Source of the DNA: Syntrophobacter sp. DG_60
GTDB lineage: Bacteria; Desulfobacterota; Desulfofervidia; Desulfofervidales; DG-60
Assembly (NCBI GenBank): GCA_001304365.1
Contig: LJNA01000021.1
Span: 1 to 13,624, forward strand
Length of the DNA: 13,624 nt
Direction of reading: 5' to 3'
Shown here: piece after piece, positions 1 to 7,689 of the stretch
Layout of the letters: every line of letters begins with the position of its first letter
Numbering within the stretch: the stretch's first letter is position 1
Translations under genes and position numbers: made by a program
Notes under the pieces: generated by a model
The model's input: the letters and a program-made list of their open reading frames with translations, nothing else
The model's database searches: none
What the model was told of the DNA's origin: nothing

Positions 1-76
1 TGACAATTCTCTGGTTAAAGATCACTTATTAAATTTTAAGAAAGTTTCTTGATGTAAAGGAAATTATAAAATTTGC

Positions 77-212
77 CACAGATTTTCGCCGATATCCCCC
101 CTTATTTAGCTCATAGCTGAGGGCTCATAGCTTTTCTTGTTTTTGCTATGAGCTATGAGCTATGAGCTACATAATCTGTGTTTATCTGCGTCATTCTGTG
201 TGAATCTGCGGC
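77..212. repeat. Hairpin-forming intergenic repeat with 10-bp tandem units
   Basis: The core is an imperfect inverted repeat. Arm 107-131 pairs with arm 145-169 at 22 of 25 positions around a T-rich loop at 132-144. The right arm is itself three and a half tandem copies of the 7-mer GCTATGA. The octamer CACAGATT (77-84) and its complement AATCTGTG (173-180) flank the hairpin like short terminal inverted repeats. From 173 to 212 four degenerate 10-bp units follow (aatctgtgtt, tatctgcgtc, attctgtgtg, aatctgcggc). No reading frame of note lies here. The hairpin sits just downstream of the minus-strand gene's stop codon and could end transcription, but it has no convincing U-tract. Bases 1-76 hold only a small palindrome (AAGAAAGTTTCTT, 38-50) and nothing else I can name. 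A dispersed mini-repeat family is plausible but unproven from one window. Confidence 0.7.
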
Positions 213-217
213 TTAAA

Positions 218-1828
218 TTAAGCTTTGTTAGTCCTTTCTTTTTTATATCTGGCCAATATGCATAGGGCAGACATCCGCCTTATTGCCCCCATGAGTTCAG
301 GTAAAGATACCCTTTGGTTAAAACCACCCAAATGTGGCCCTGTATAGACAATTATATCTTTAGCTCCTTTTTTAAGTGTTTCTATTCTATCCTCTGTGTA
401 CCCATTATCTTTTAAAAAGCTTTTAAATTCTTGATTTGTCATCCTGTTTTGGTCTTCTACTCTCAATATCTCCTCCATATAGCGGTCTATTCCCATCTCC
501 TCAATCATCCTGGAGGAAAGATTTTCTAAATCAAAAGGCGATAACCCACTGGGTTCCTCTCCTGTAAAACTATGATAATATTTAGAAAATATCCCTTTAA
601 TCAGCTTTTTTAAAATCTCTTTATCAAAAAGGTACCTTGCATTTACTGGTCTGCTATTTTCAGCAAATCCCACCAGTTCTCTGTGTTTATTACGGAAATA
701 GCTGCCCACTATGAGAAGTAGGCTTAAAATTTGGTTTCCAATATGACGATAAAGTTCTCTAGTAGGGCCGTTAAAAGAAATGAAGTGTTGGAAGTCCCTT
801 AAGCCAGTTTTTCCGATATTTGGGTAATCACACATATAAAGCCAGCTATGTAATCTTCCTTCCCTCAACCTGCACCAATCGTATGTACCTTGATCCTCTC
901 TCCTTCCTGCCTGGGTTATATTATGGAAAAGTTTGATTATAGAAGAGTGGACAATCCCTAAAGAGGCAAGGTTTCCCAATAAATATGCATTCCCAAACAT
1001 CACTTCTTTAAACTCCTCTGTAGTAAGCCTTTTTTCAGGTCTATAGTCATTTGGGTATGTAAAATAATCCCTATGTGCTATAAAAGAAACTGCATATCTA
1101 CTATTTATGTTTTCAGGTGCCTCTATGGGTATATCCTTTAATCTGAAAACATAACTCCCTTTTACCTTAAGTGTTTTGGGAACATCAAACCTTACAGGGA
1201 AGGAATAGCCTTTTAGATTTTCCATCCAGACTATTTCATTGTATAGAAATTGAGAAGGTTCTTTCTTACAAGCGAATTTTATTACTAGGATTCTATTACT
1301 GTTCATTATACTACCAGTTAAACTTCTACCTATAAATCTCAGACCTTTTAATCCTTTGATATTTGCTTCTTTTAGTACATCTTCTAAGCCCACATCGGGT
1401 ATAAACTCTATTTTCTCTTCAGTAATCTCAGGACCACAAATAGAAACAGGAAGGTCTCCTAATTCATCAGCCACTATCCTATAGGTAAGGGGATTAAGTC
1501 CATCAGAGGTATAAAGGAGGGTTTCTAGAGCAGAGATTGCTCTCTCAAATAAGGAATCTTTAACATTCTGGGCAATAAGGCATAGGCTAGTAGCAGCTCC
1601 CTTATATAAAGAAAAATGTAGCCCCTTTGCTTTAAGCAGATTCTCTAGAGCAAAAATCGTTTCTTTTCTAATAAGGTCTGGCCTGATCGTGGCAATGGAA
1701 CCCAACTCATAAGCGGCCAGGAAACAGTGAGGAATAAGCCCCCATTTTTTGTGCCTTAGTACCTCTTCTAAAGCAATTATCTCTTTCTCTAAGTCATCAG
1801 GCACGTTGGGGATTATTGCATGAAACAC
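218..1828 (-). CDS. SidJ-related pseudokinase-like protein
   Basis: A 536-residue soluble protein with no signal peptide or membrane segment. Residues about 13-127 look like three alpha-helical (HEAT-like) repeats built around recurring A-L-E-x-L-L helices. From about 160 a protein-kinase-like fold can be traced: a glycine-rich loop GRSLTGS (167-173), a beta-3-type lysine in VIKFA (K184), a helix-C-type glutamate (E198), a catalytic-loop-like GIVHSS (291-296) lacking the HRD aspartate, and a DFG-like LRDFQ (343-347) with D345. This pattern resembles the SidJ-related pseudokinases found outside Legionella; SidJ itself is a calmodulin-dependent protein glutamylase. Similarity is judged by eye, so activity and substrate are unknown. 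The only upstream start is a GTG at 1828 with an in-frame TAA two codons before it, no Shine-Dalgarno, and a repeat-like AATCTGTG overlapping it, so the 5' end may be truncated. It is divergent from phoH and does not obviously belong to that operon. Confidence 0.6.
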   Translation of the reverse strand: MFHAIIPNVPDDLEKEIIALEEVLRHKKWGLIPHCFLAAYELGSIATIRPDLIRKETIFALENLLKAKGLHFSLYKGAATSLCLIAQNVKDSLFERAISALETLLYTSDGLNPLTYRIVADELGDLPVSICGPEITEEKIEFIPDVGLEDVLKEANIKGLKGLRFIGRSLTGSIMNSNRILVIKFACKKEPSQFLYNEIVWMENLKGYSFPVRFDVPKTLKVKGSYVFRLKDIPIEAPENINSRYAVSFIAHRDYFTYPNDYRPEKRLTTEEFKEVMFGNAYLLGNLASLGIVHSSIIKLFHNITQAGRREDQGTYDWCRLREGRLHSWLYMCDYPNIGKTGLRDFQHFISFNGPTRELYRHIGNQILSLLLIVGSYFRNKHRELVGFAENSRPVNARYLFDKEILKKLIKGIFSKYYHSFTGEEPSGLSPFDLENLSSRMIEEMGIDRYMEEILRVEDQNRMTNQEFKSFLKDNGYTEDRIETLKKGAKDIIVYTGPHLGGFNQRVSLPELMGAIRRMSALCILARYKKERTNKA

Positions 1829-1881
1829 AGATTAATACAAGTCGGTAAAAATGCTTAGTTTTTTGTGGATTTTGGAGAAAC

Positions 1882-1910
1882 TTGCATCTGTTTAAAAATT
1901 GTGTTAGAAA
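1882..1910 (+). promoter_or_regulatory. Possible sigma70-type promoter of the phoH operon
   Basis: TTGCAT (1882-1887) and TAGAAA (1905-1910) are separated by 17 bases. Each matches four of six consensus positions. They lie about 55 bases upstream of the phoH start in the divergent intergenic gap, the natural place for this operon's promoter. The match is weak and AT-rich DNA yields such pairs by chance. Confidence 0.3.
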
Positions 1911-1916
1911 ACAATA

Positions 1917-1936
1917 GGGGTTCTTTAAGGGACCCC
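1917..1936 (+). promoter_or_regulatory. Hairpin in the phoH leader
   Basis: GGGGTTC (1917-1923) pairs with GGACCCC (1930-1936) through seven base pairs, one of them a T-G wobble, around a 6-base loop. The T-rich tract ATTTATTTTATTTA follows directly, then the Shine-Dalgarno AAGGAGGAG (1950-1958). Stem plus T-rich tail resembles an intrinsic terminator or attenuator placed just before the first gene. It could instead be a 5' mRNA-stability stem. The structure is visible in the sequence; the function is inference. Confidence 0.4.
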
Positions 1937-1964
1937 ATTTATTTTATTTAAGGAGGAGATCGTA

Positions 1965-2945
1965 TTGGAACTACCAGCAAGCAAGCAATATACAGTGGTT
2001 AGAAGCTTTGAAGACATCCAGTTAACAAAAGATTTGTTTGGGGATCGAAATACAAACTTACAGTTTATTGAACAAAGCGCAGGGGTAAAAATAAATGTAC
2101 GAGGAAATCGGGTAACAATTGAAGGGGACCAACAAGATGTCAGTTTAGTAGAAGATTTATTGAATCAACTCTATGAGGTATTACGCCAAGGTTACCCTAT
2201 CTACCCCAATGACATAGAGTATGCATTAAGAATACTTAGGGCAGACAGAAATGCCAAATTGAAAGACATATTTCTTGAGGCTGTTTATGTAGTTTCGAAA
2301 AAGAGGGTCATCACCCCAAAGACCAAAACACAAAAGACCTATATTGACGCCATCAGGCATTATGACATCGTTTTTGCCATTGGGCCTGCTGGGACAGGCA
2401 AGACTTACCTAGCTATGGGCATGGCCATTTCTGCCTTAATGCGGGGGGAGGTAATACGAATCATCTTGACCAGACCAGCAGTAGAGGCTGGTGAAAAATT
2501 GGGCTTCCTCCCTGGAGACCTGTATGAAAAGGTAAATCCTTATTTGAGGCCACTTTATGATGCATTACATGATATGATGGATTTTGATCGTACAGCAAAA
2601 TTAATTCACAAGGGGGTAATTGAGGTAGCCCCATTGGCCTTTATGCGGGGTCGCACATTAAATGATGCCTTTGTTATTTTAGACGAAGCACAAAATACTA
2701 CCTCTGAACAAATGAAAATGTTCCTTACTCGCTTAGGATATAACTCTAGGGCAGTGGTCACAGGCGACATTACACAGGTTGACTTACCTCATGGTGCTAT
2801 TTCCGGTTTGATAGAGGCCAAGGAAATTTTATCAGGCATTAAAGATATCAAATTTATCTACTTTGATAAAAGGGATGTCATCCGTCATCAACTTGTTCAA
2901 GAAATTATTCGCGCCTATGAATTAAAAACAAATGGAAAAATCTAA
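1965..2945 (+). CDS. phoH: PhoH family ATPase (YbeZ-like)
   Basis: A cytoplasmic P-loop NTPase of 326 residues, the usual size for the PhoH/YbeZ family, which is linked to RNA metabolism and often encoded beside YbeY. The N-terminal ~90 residues resemble the KH-like domain of the family ([12 protein letters not shown]). The PhoH ATPase domain follows, with Walker A GPAGTGKT (140-147, K146) and Walker B VILDEAQN (D240, E241). The start is TTG at 1965, chosen because a strong AAGGAGGAG lies 6 bases upstream (1950-1958) and there is no better ATG. It is the first gene of a tight operon and its last 14 bases overlap the next gene. The partnership with YbeY in RNA maturation is family knowledge; nothing here shows the substrate. 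Confidence 0.93.
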   Translation: MELPASKQYTVVRSFEDIQLTKDLFGDRNTNLQFIEQSAGVKINVRGNRVTIEGDQQDVSLVEDLLNQLYEVLRQGYPIYPNDIEYALRILRADRNAKLKDIFLEAVYVVSKKRVITPKTKTQKTYIDAIRHYDIVFAIGPAGTGKTYLAMGMAISALMRGEVIRIILTRPAVEAGEKLGFLPGDLYEKVNPYLRPLYDALHDMMDFDRTAKLIHKGVIEVAPLAFMRGRTLNDAFVILDEAQNTTSEQMKMFLTRLGYNSRAVVTGDITQVDLPHGAISGLIEAKEILSGIKDIKFIYFDKRDVIRHQLVQEIIRAYELKTNGKI

Positions 2946-5244
2946 ATATTCTGCATTTTTAAAATTGCAATTAAACAATTTCAAGGTTAGGGTTGCTCGT
3001 AGGGACCTAAAGGTTGGTTATTTAAAGGGTCTCTATTCTATCTTTTCTATGCAATTCATTTCCATAATGTTAATTAGTCTGCTAATGGCCGTCGCACTTT
3101 ACCCTAATTTCCTTATCCCTGTGAAGCATTATGGTATAGGCGACATCGCCGAGCGTGATATAAAGGCCTCACAAGATTTTTTAGTTCAAGATAGGGTCAC
3201 TACCGAGAAACGCCAAAAACAGGCTGAGGTAAATGCACCTGCTGTTTATGACCTTGATGAAGGGAAATGGCTAGATATTAAGGAGCGCCTCGGCCAAGCA
3301 TTTAAGGAAATGAGAGAGGCATCCTTAAAAAAGGCCTCTGATAAAAACATGGAACAACGCTTTGAAGATATTTTGGGTATTAAGCTTAGCAATAAGCAAT
3401 TTTTTTTATTAAAGGAGGAAGAGTTTGCCCCTTATTTGGAAGAGGGTATCTATCAAATATTGGAGCCTGTTTTCCTTCAGGGAATAATAAAAAGCAAGTC
3501 AAAACTCCCACCTAAGACAGATATTATCATACGATTCAAGGGCAGTGGCAGAAAAGAGACTTCTCATCTAGAGAACATACTTACTTTAACAGAGGCAAAA
3601 AGAGAGATCCTTCGTTTATCTTATACCGTATATAAAAATAGAAGAGATCTGGCAGAGACTGCAAGGATAGTTTGTCAAAATTCATTGGAGCCAAATCTAG
3701 TATATAATCCTGCTGAAACACAAAAACAAAAACAGGGTGTAGTATCAGCGGTTAAACCTGTATTCTATCAAGTAAAAAAGGGGGAAATGCTTGTTAGAGA
3801 AGGAGAGAAAATTGGTCAAGAGCAACTTACAAAATTGGAGGCTCAACAAAAAGGTGTCAGCCAGCAACCTTTAATATTACTTTTAGGTGTAACTTTTTTA
3901 ATCACAGGGCTCATTATGGTAAGTGAAAAGGCTGCTTCTCTTATGCAAAAGGGGTTTTTGCAAACATGGCAAGACCATTTATTCTGGCTGGTATTAATTT
4001 TATTTTTCTTCATGCTCGGTCAGATTGGTTTAGGGATAGGCAACCTCCTCTCTAACAATTTTCTTATCTTTTCCTCTATCTCTTTTGCCTATGCCTTACC
4101 TTTGGCCGCAGGCGCTATGCTAGTTACCTCATTTACTGAGCCTAAACTAGGTATTATTTTTGGCACTCTTTTAGCCGCCTTAGCTGCACTGCTGTTAAAA
4201 TCTCAAGCCATAATATTTGTCTATTTCTTGATCGGTAGCTGGTGGGCTGCCTTAAGATTGGGATATTGCCACTCTAGGAATAGATTAATAAAAGTAGGTA
4301 TTGAGGTGGGTATTCTCCAAATGCTCCTCATCATTGTCTACCACTTATTAAATCAAAAATATAATGTATGGCAACTTACAGTAAACATGGGTTTAGGGGG
4401 TTTGGGTGGACTAATGGCCAGTGTATTTGCCTTGGGTTTAACGCCCCTTATAGAAATGACCTTTGATTATACTAGCGATATCCGACTTCTGGAATTGGCC
4501 AATCTTGATCAACCTATGCTTAAAGAACTTATGGCAAATGCCCCAGGAACATATCACCATAGTGTAATTGTCAGTCAGTTGGTGGAGGCACCGGCTGAAG
4601 AAATTGGGGCCAATCCCCTCTTGGCCAAGGTAGCTGGCTATTACCATGACCTTGGCAAGATCAAAAAACCTTTATATTTTGTAGAAAATCAAATTGGGGT
4701 GGAAAACAAACACAATAGTCTAGCCCCTTCTCTCAGTGCCTTAATCCTTATTTCCCACATAAAGGATGGAGTTGATTTGGCTAAGCAATACCGTCTGGGA
4801 GGGAAAATTATCAATATCATTAAGCAGCACCATGGAACTAGTCTTATCGCCTATTTTTATCAAAAGGCCAAGGAACAAAACTCAAATGTTAAGGAAATAG
4901 ATTTTCGCTACCCCGGGCCCAAACCTCAAACAAAAGAGGCAGGTTTAGTAATGCTGGCAGATGCCGTAGAAGCTGCTTGCCGTTCATTAATAGACCCCAC
5001 TCCTGCCCGTATCGAAGGAACAGTTCATAAAGTAATTACAAACATCTTTTTAGATGGACAATTGGATGCATGTGAGCTCACACTAAAAGATTTGCATAAA
5101 ATCGAAGAGAGGTTTAGCAAGATCCTTACAGGTATTTTCCATCAGCGTATTGAATATCCCGAGGAAGGAGTATCTTATGCCATTTCAAGTAAAGAAGAAG
5201 CTGGAAAAAAAGATAAGACTTCTACTGGGCGCATTAAGACATGA
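2932..5244 (+). CDS. 7TM-HD family membrane phosphohydrolase (PgpH/YqfF-like)
   Basis: A 770-residue membrane protein with the full layout of the 7TMR-HD family. One N-terminal transmembrane helix (about 37-60) is followed by a large extracytoplasmic domain (about 62-310) and a bundle of about seven helices (about 315-510). The C-terminal cytoplasmic HD domain carries tandem histidines (H542, H543), the HD pair (H572, D573, in YYHDLGK), later KQHHGT histidines and a DAVEAA aspartate. All expected metal ligands appear present. Firmicute members such as PgpH hydrolyse cyclic-di-AMP; whether this organism uses c-di-AMP cannot be seen here. The gene starts inside the end of phoH. Its last 68 bases overlap ybeY when the latter starts at its ATG, so the final 22 or so residues (lysine- and glutamate-rich) look like a read-on tail beyond the conserved HD domain. 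Confidence 0.93.
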   Translation: MEKSKYSAFLKLQLNNFKVRVARRDLKVGYLKGLYSIFSMQFISIMLISLLMAVALYPNFLIPVKHYGIGDIAERDIKASQDFLVQDRVTTEKRQKQAEVNAPAVYDLDEGKWLDIKERLGQAFKEMREASLKKASDKNMEQRFEDILGIKLSNKQFFLLKEEEFAPYLEEGIYQILEPVFLQGIIKSKSKLPPKTDIIIRFKGSGRKETSHLENILTLTEAKREILRLSYTVYKNRRDLAETARIVCQNSLEPNLVYNPAETQKQKQGVVSAVKPVFYQVKKGEMLVREGEKIGQEQLTKLEAQQKGVSQQPLILLLGVTFLITGLIMVSEKAASLMQKGFLQTWQDHLFWLVLILFFFMLGQIGLGIGNLLSNNFLIFSSISFAYALPLAAGAMLVTSFTEPKLGIIFGTLLAALAALLLKSQAIIFVYFLIGSWWAALRLGYCHSRNRLIKVGIEVGILQMLLIIVYHLLNQKYNVWQLTVNMGLGGLGGLMASVFALGLTPLIEMTFDYTSDIRLLELANLDQPMLKELMANAPGTYHHSVIVSQLVEAPAEEIGANPLLAKVAGYYHDLGKIKKPLYFVENQIGVENKHNSLAPSLSALILISHIKDGVDLAKQYRLGGKIINIIKQHHGTSLIAYFYQKAKEQNSNVKEIDFRYPGPKPQTKEAGLVMLADAVEAACRSLIDPTPARIEGTVHKVITNIFLDGQLDACELTLKDLHKIEERFSKILTGIFHQRIEYPEEGVSYAISSKEEAGKKDKTSTGRIKT

Positions 5245-5563
5245 TCATGCCCAAGTTGGTTTAGCTCTAATTAGTGACGAAAAGATGGCTCAACTAAATG
5301 AAAAATACCGCAAAAAAACCGGAAGTACCAATGTTCTTGCCTTCCCCGGAGAGCCCCCTTTCTTAGGAGATATTGCTATATCCTTAGATACAGCGAAGCG
5401 AGAGGCTAAAGAGTGCGATTTTTCCTTAGAAGAAATGTTAGATTTTTATATTATTCATGGTCTCCTACACCTATTAGGTTATAATATTAATCACCCTGAA
5501 AGGGGGAGATTGACAAAACATCTATGGGAGGTCTTAGGACATAAGCCGTTTCAAATTATGTAG
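5177..5563 (+). CDS. ybeY: Endoribonuclease YbeY (rRNA maturation)
   Basis: YbeY is a zinc-dependent endoribonuclease family acting in 16S rRNA 3'-end maturation and 70S quality control. I start it at the ATG at 5177, giving 128 residues, because GAGGAAGGAG (5161-5170) is spaced 6 bases before it. An in-frame TTG at 5150 lacks such a site. Recognisable features are ISDEKMAQLN, TNVLAFPGE (the family's TDVLSFP motif), the LGDIAIS strand (63-69) and the metal site HGLLHLLGYNINH. Histidines H94 and H98 are in place. The third ligand, normally ten residues after the first, is isoleucine here, and the nearest histidine is H106, two residues later. The protein is on the short side for the family, mostly at the N-terminus. 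It overlaps the HD gene by 68 bases and is followed 16 bases later by pdxJ. Confidence 0.92.
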   Translation: MPFQVKKKLEKKIRLLLGALRHDHAQVGLALISDEKMAQLNEKYRKKTGSTNVLAFPGEPPFLGDIAISLDTAKREAKECDFSLEEMLDFYIIHGLLHLLGYNINHPERGRLTKHLWEVLGHKPFQIM

Positions 5564-5579
5564 ATAATTGGAGGGAACT

Positions 5580-6302
5580 ATGGCTAAGTTAGCTGTCAAT
5601 GTAGACCATGTAGCCACTTTAAGGGAGGCAAGAAGGGCAATCGAACCCGATCCAGTGATAGCTGCAGCCTTAGCAGAGCTTTCCGGTGCAGAGGGTATTG
5701 TAGTGCACTTAAGGGGAGATAGAAGACACATTAAGGAAAGAGATTTGCGTTTACTCCGCCAGACAGTAAAGACCAGTTTAAATTTAGAGATGGCAGTGTC
5801 ATCTGAGATGATAAATATTGCATTAGATATAAAGCCAGATATAGCTACTTTAGTACCAGAGAGGAAGGAGGAGGTTACTACAGAGGGTGGCTTAAATGTA
5901 ATAGGGCAAATAGACATTATTGCTCAGGCCACTAAACGACTTCAAAAAGCAGGCATATTAGTAAGCCTTTTTATTGATCCAGAATCTGATCAGATTAAAA
6001 CTGCTAAGGAAAAAATAAAGGCAGATATGGTAGAGATCCATACAGGCATCTATTGTGATGCAAAAGGTAAGAAGAGAGAAAAAGAACTGAAAAGGCTTTT
6101 AGAGGCCATTGATGGGGCTTATAGTTTAGGGCTTATTGTAAAGGCAGGACATGGACTTAATTATTTTAATATCCAGCCATTGGTGGGGATAAAGGAGATC
6201 TATGAATTCAGTATTGGCCACAGCATTGTGGCAAAGGCAGTCTTAGTGGGGTTTGAAAGGGCTGTAAGAGAAATGCTAGAGATTATCCAAAATCGATTGT
6301 GA
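5580..6302 (+). CDS. pdxJ: Pyridoxine 5'-phosphate synthase
   Basis: PdxJ condenses 1-deoxy-D-xylulose 5-phosphate with 3-amino-2-oxopropyl phosphate to give pyridoxine 5'-phosphate, the last ring-forming step of the DXP-dependent vitamin B6 route. At 240 residues it has the usual length. Family motifs run through the barrel: [15 protein letters not shown] at the N-terminus, HLRGDRRHI, the [14 protein letters not shown] segment, VEIHTGIY and the late [10 protein letters not shown] loop. Start: ATG at 5580, preceded by GGAGGG at 5570-5575. A TTG at 5568 in the same frame overlaps that site and is rejected. It is the last gene of the phoH-ybeY block. The gap to the next gene (6303-6394) shows no terminator hairpin but has a TATAAT at 6380-6385. 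Confidence 0.97.
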   Translation: MAKLAVNVDHVATLREARRAIEPDPVIAAALAELSGAEGIVVHLRGDRRHIKERDLRLLRQTVKTSLNLEMAVSSEMINIALDIKPDIATLVPERKEEVTTEGGLNVIGQIDIIAQATKRLQKAGILVSLFIDPESDQIKTAKEKIKADMVEIHTGIYCDAKGKKREKELKRLLEAIDGAYSLGLIVKAGHGLNYFNIQPLVGIKEIYEFSIGHSIVAKAVLVGFERAVREMLEIIQNRL

Positions 6303-6394
6303 TATCCTTTTTTAAGGCCAAATTTGTTGTTTTTCTTTTGTTCATTTCAGACAATGCTACATTTATCAGATTCTTGATGTATAATTAGACAAAG

Positions 6395-7441
6395 ATGAGA
6401 GGGTTTTTAAAAATCAAGATTATAGTTTTGGTAATATTATTGTTTCTTTCTGCCTGTGCAGAGATAAAGGTGCCTGTAACTGCTGAAGAGAAGCTGGAGG
6501 CACAGGTAGAAATCGCTGTTCAGGAATGGGAAAATTGGTATAGTGATTATAGGCGAGTAGCTTTTATTGTATATGAGATGTTCAGAGAGATATCTAATGC
6601 CGAGCCACTAAAGGAAGAAATCAAATTGCCTTCAAAAAATGTGATGTGGGATGACGGAGTAAGGAAAATTGGATTAAAGGAACTAGATCCTGTAGATAAG
6701 AGGGCATTAGAAATTATTTCTAATAGAGAACTGCCCAAAAATGGTTATGTTCTTATCCCTTTGCCCACCATGCCAGCAGAAAATTTAATAAAACCCTGGA
6801 TTTTTGCAAAGGAGTTTAAATTTAATGAAAAAGACCACATTTTTACTTATGTAACAGAGGACAGCGAAATCAAAATACCTGCTGAAGGCTTTCCTGTTGG
6901 CGTGCGCTTTTTTGTCTCCATGTCAAAGGACATCAATGCCTATGCTGCTAAAGATGGAGATGGTCACTTTATCATGTTTCACCGTGGTATTTGCCAGTTC
7001 TTGCCAGATGATAACCAACTTGCCTTTGTCATTGGCCATGAAATGAGCCATGTCCTGAGGGGTCATTTAGGAAAACTAACAGGAACAAACCTGCTGGTTG
7101 GGATTCTTAGTATTGGGGTGGCCATTGCTACAGGTATCCCGGATTTGGGTAACATCATATATGGTGGCATTATGGCAAAATATAGTAGAGACCACGAGAG
7201 AGAAGCTGATTTCTTTGGCCTCTGTTTTACCCACTTAGCAGGCTACGATATTGAGGTAGCAAGCAAGGCCTTTATAACCTTGGGCAGCTCCGCTCCACCT
7301 ATTGCCCTTGAGCAATTTTTTTCTACCCATCCATATGATGCAGAAAGGAGGGCTTACCTTAAAAAGGTAGTTAACTGGGTAGAGGCCGGGAAATCATGGC
7401 ATCAAATAATAGAAGAGATTAAGAGTGGGGAAGCCGGTTAA
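6395..7441 (+). CDS. M48 family metalloprotease lipoprotein
   Basis: A 348-residue zinc metalloprotease predicted to be a lipoprotein. A short basic N-terminus and hydrophobic stretch end in the lipobox LSAC, with C21 as the lipidated residue. A non-peptidase region (about 30-165) is followed by the M48 core, with HEMSH at 215-219 and the third zinc ligand E270 in the READ motif. These lie on either side of a glycine-rich hydrophobic segment (about 228-258). The layout resembles envelope quality-control proteases such as LoiP/YcaL, which degrade misfolded outer-membrane proteins. The residue after the lipid-attachment Cys is Ala, with no obvious inner-membrane retention Asp. There is no strong Shine-Dalgarno before the ATG at 6395. 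A TATAAT at 6380-6385 would place transcription start almost at the ATG, but no good -35 accompanies it. It appears to be transcribed separately from both neighbouring operons. Confidence 0.9.
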   Translation: MRGFLKIKIIVLVILLFLSACAEIKVPVTAEEKLEAQVEIAVQEWENWYSDYRRVAFIVYEMFREISNAEPLKEEIKLPSKNVMWDDGVRKIGLKELDPVDKRALEIISNRELPKNGYVLIPLPTMPAENLIKPWIFAKEFKFNEKDHIFTYVTEDSEIKIPAEGFPVGVRFFVSMSKDINAYAAKDGDGHFIMFHRGICQFLPDDNQLAFVIGHEMSHVLRGHLGKLTGTNLLVGILSIGVAIATGIPDLGNIIYGGIMAKYSRDHEREADFFGLCFTHLAGYDIEVASKAFITLGSSAPPIALEQFFSTHPYDAERRAYLKKVVNWVEAGKSWHQIIEEIKSGEAG

Positions 7442-7689
7442 TGCCAAAGACCTGCAGTAGCCCCAAAATCATGTAAGAGAGATAGATGTACTCTCAGTTG
7501 GTGTTAAATCATTTAAACCAAGGCGGCAAATAACAGCGAAGCGAATAAGGCCTTAGCAAATAACTATTTTTGGCATTTGGATTTCATTTGGATTTTTTTT
7601 AGCCCATATTTAAACGTTTGTTCTCTTTTGTTAAATTATTGACTATTGAGCATATGTATATTAAAAAATTGATTAAGGGGGGATAGGTG
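7442..7689. other. Intergenic region upstream of the H2-sensor operon
   Basis: About 250 bases without a supported gene. They contain two copies of GCAAATAAC 30 bases apart (7526-7534, 7556-7564) and a perfect tandem 11-mer CATTTGGATTT (7574-7584, 7585-7595) running into a T-tract. A palindromic AAACGTTT lies at 7612-7619, and the strong Shine-Dalgarno AAGGGGGGA at 7675-7683 serves the hydrogenase small subunit. I find no convincing GG-N10-GC sigma54 promoter and no well-spaced sigma70 pair. The repeats could be regulator sites, but nothing proves it. Confidence 0.5.

Noticed and set aside
107..169. Possible CRISPR-like array of GCTATGA repeats
   Set aside because: The units are 7 bases, contiguous and without spacers, and they form one arm of an inverted repeat.
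4438..4647. Minus-strand frame inside the HD hydrolase gene
   Set aside because: It covers the conserved HD motif region in antisense and has no independent support.
5534..5917. Minus-strand open frame antisense to pdxJ
   Set aside because: It lies wholly over well-supported ybeY/pdxJ coding sequence, has no domain-like sequence and no ribosome-binding site.
6380..6385. TATAAT before the M48 gene as a firm promoter
   Set aside because: No acceptable -35 lies 16-18 bases upstream, so the box may be chance in AT-rich DNA; it is mentioned only as a possibility in the gene's entry.
7639..7662. TTGACT and TATATT as the sensor-operon promoter
   Set aside because: The spacing is only 12 bases, too short for a sigma70 promoter; either box might belong to another pairing I could not find.
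7442..7689. Sigma54 promoter, as expected for some hydrogenase genes
   Set aside because: No GG-N10-GC pair with reasonable flanking matches was found in the gap.
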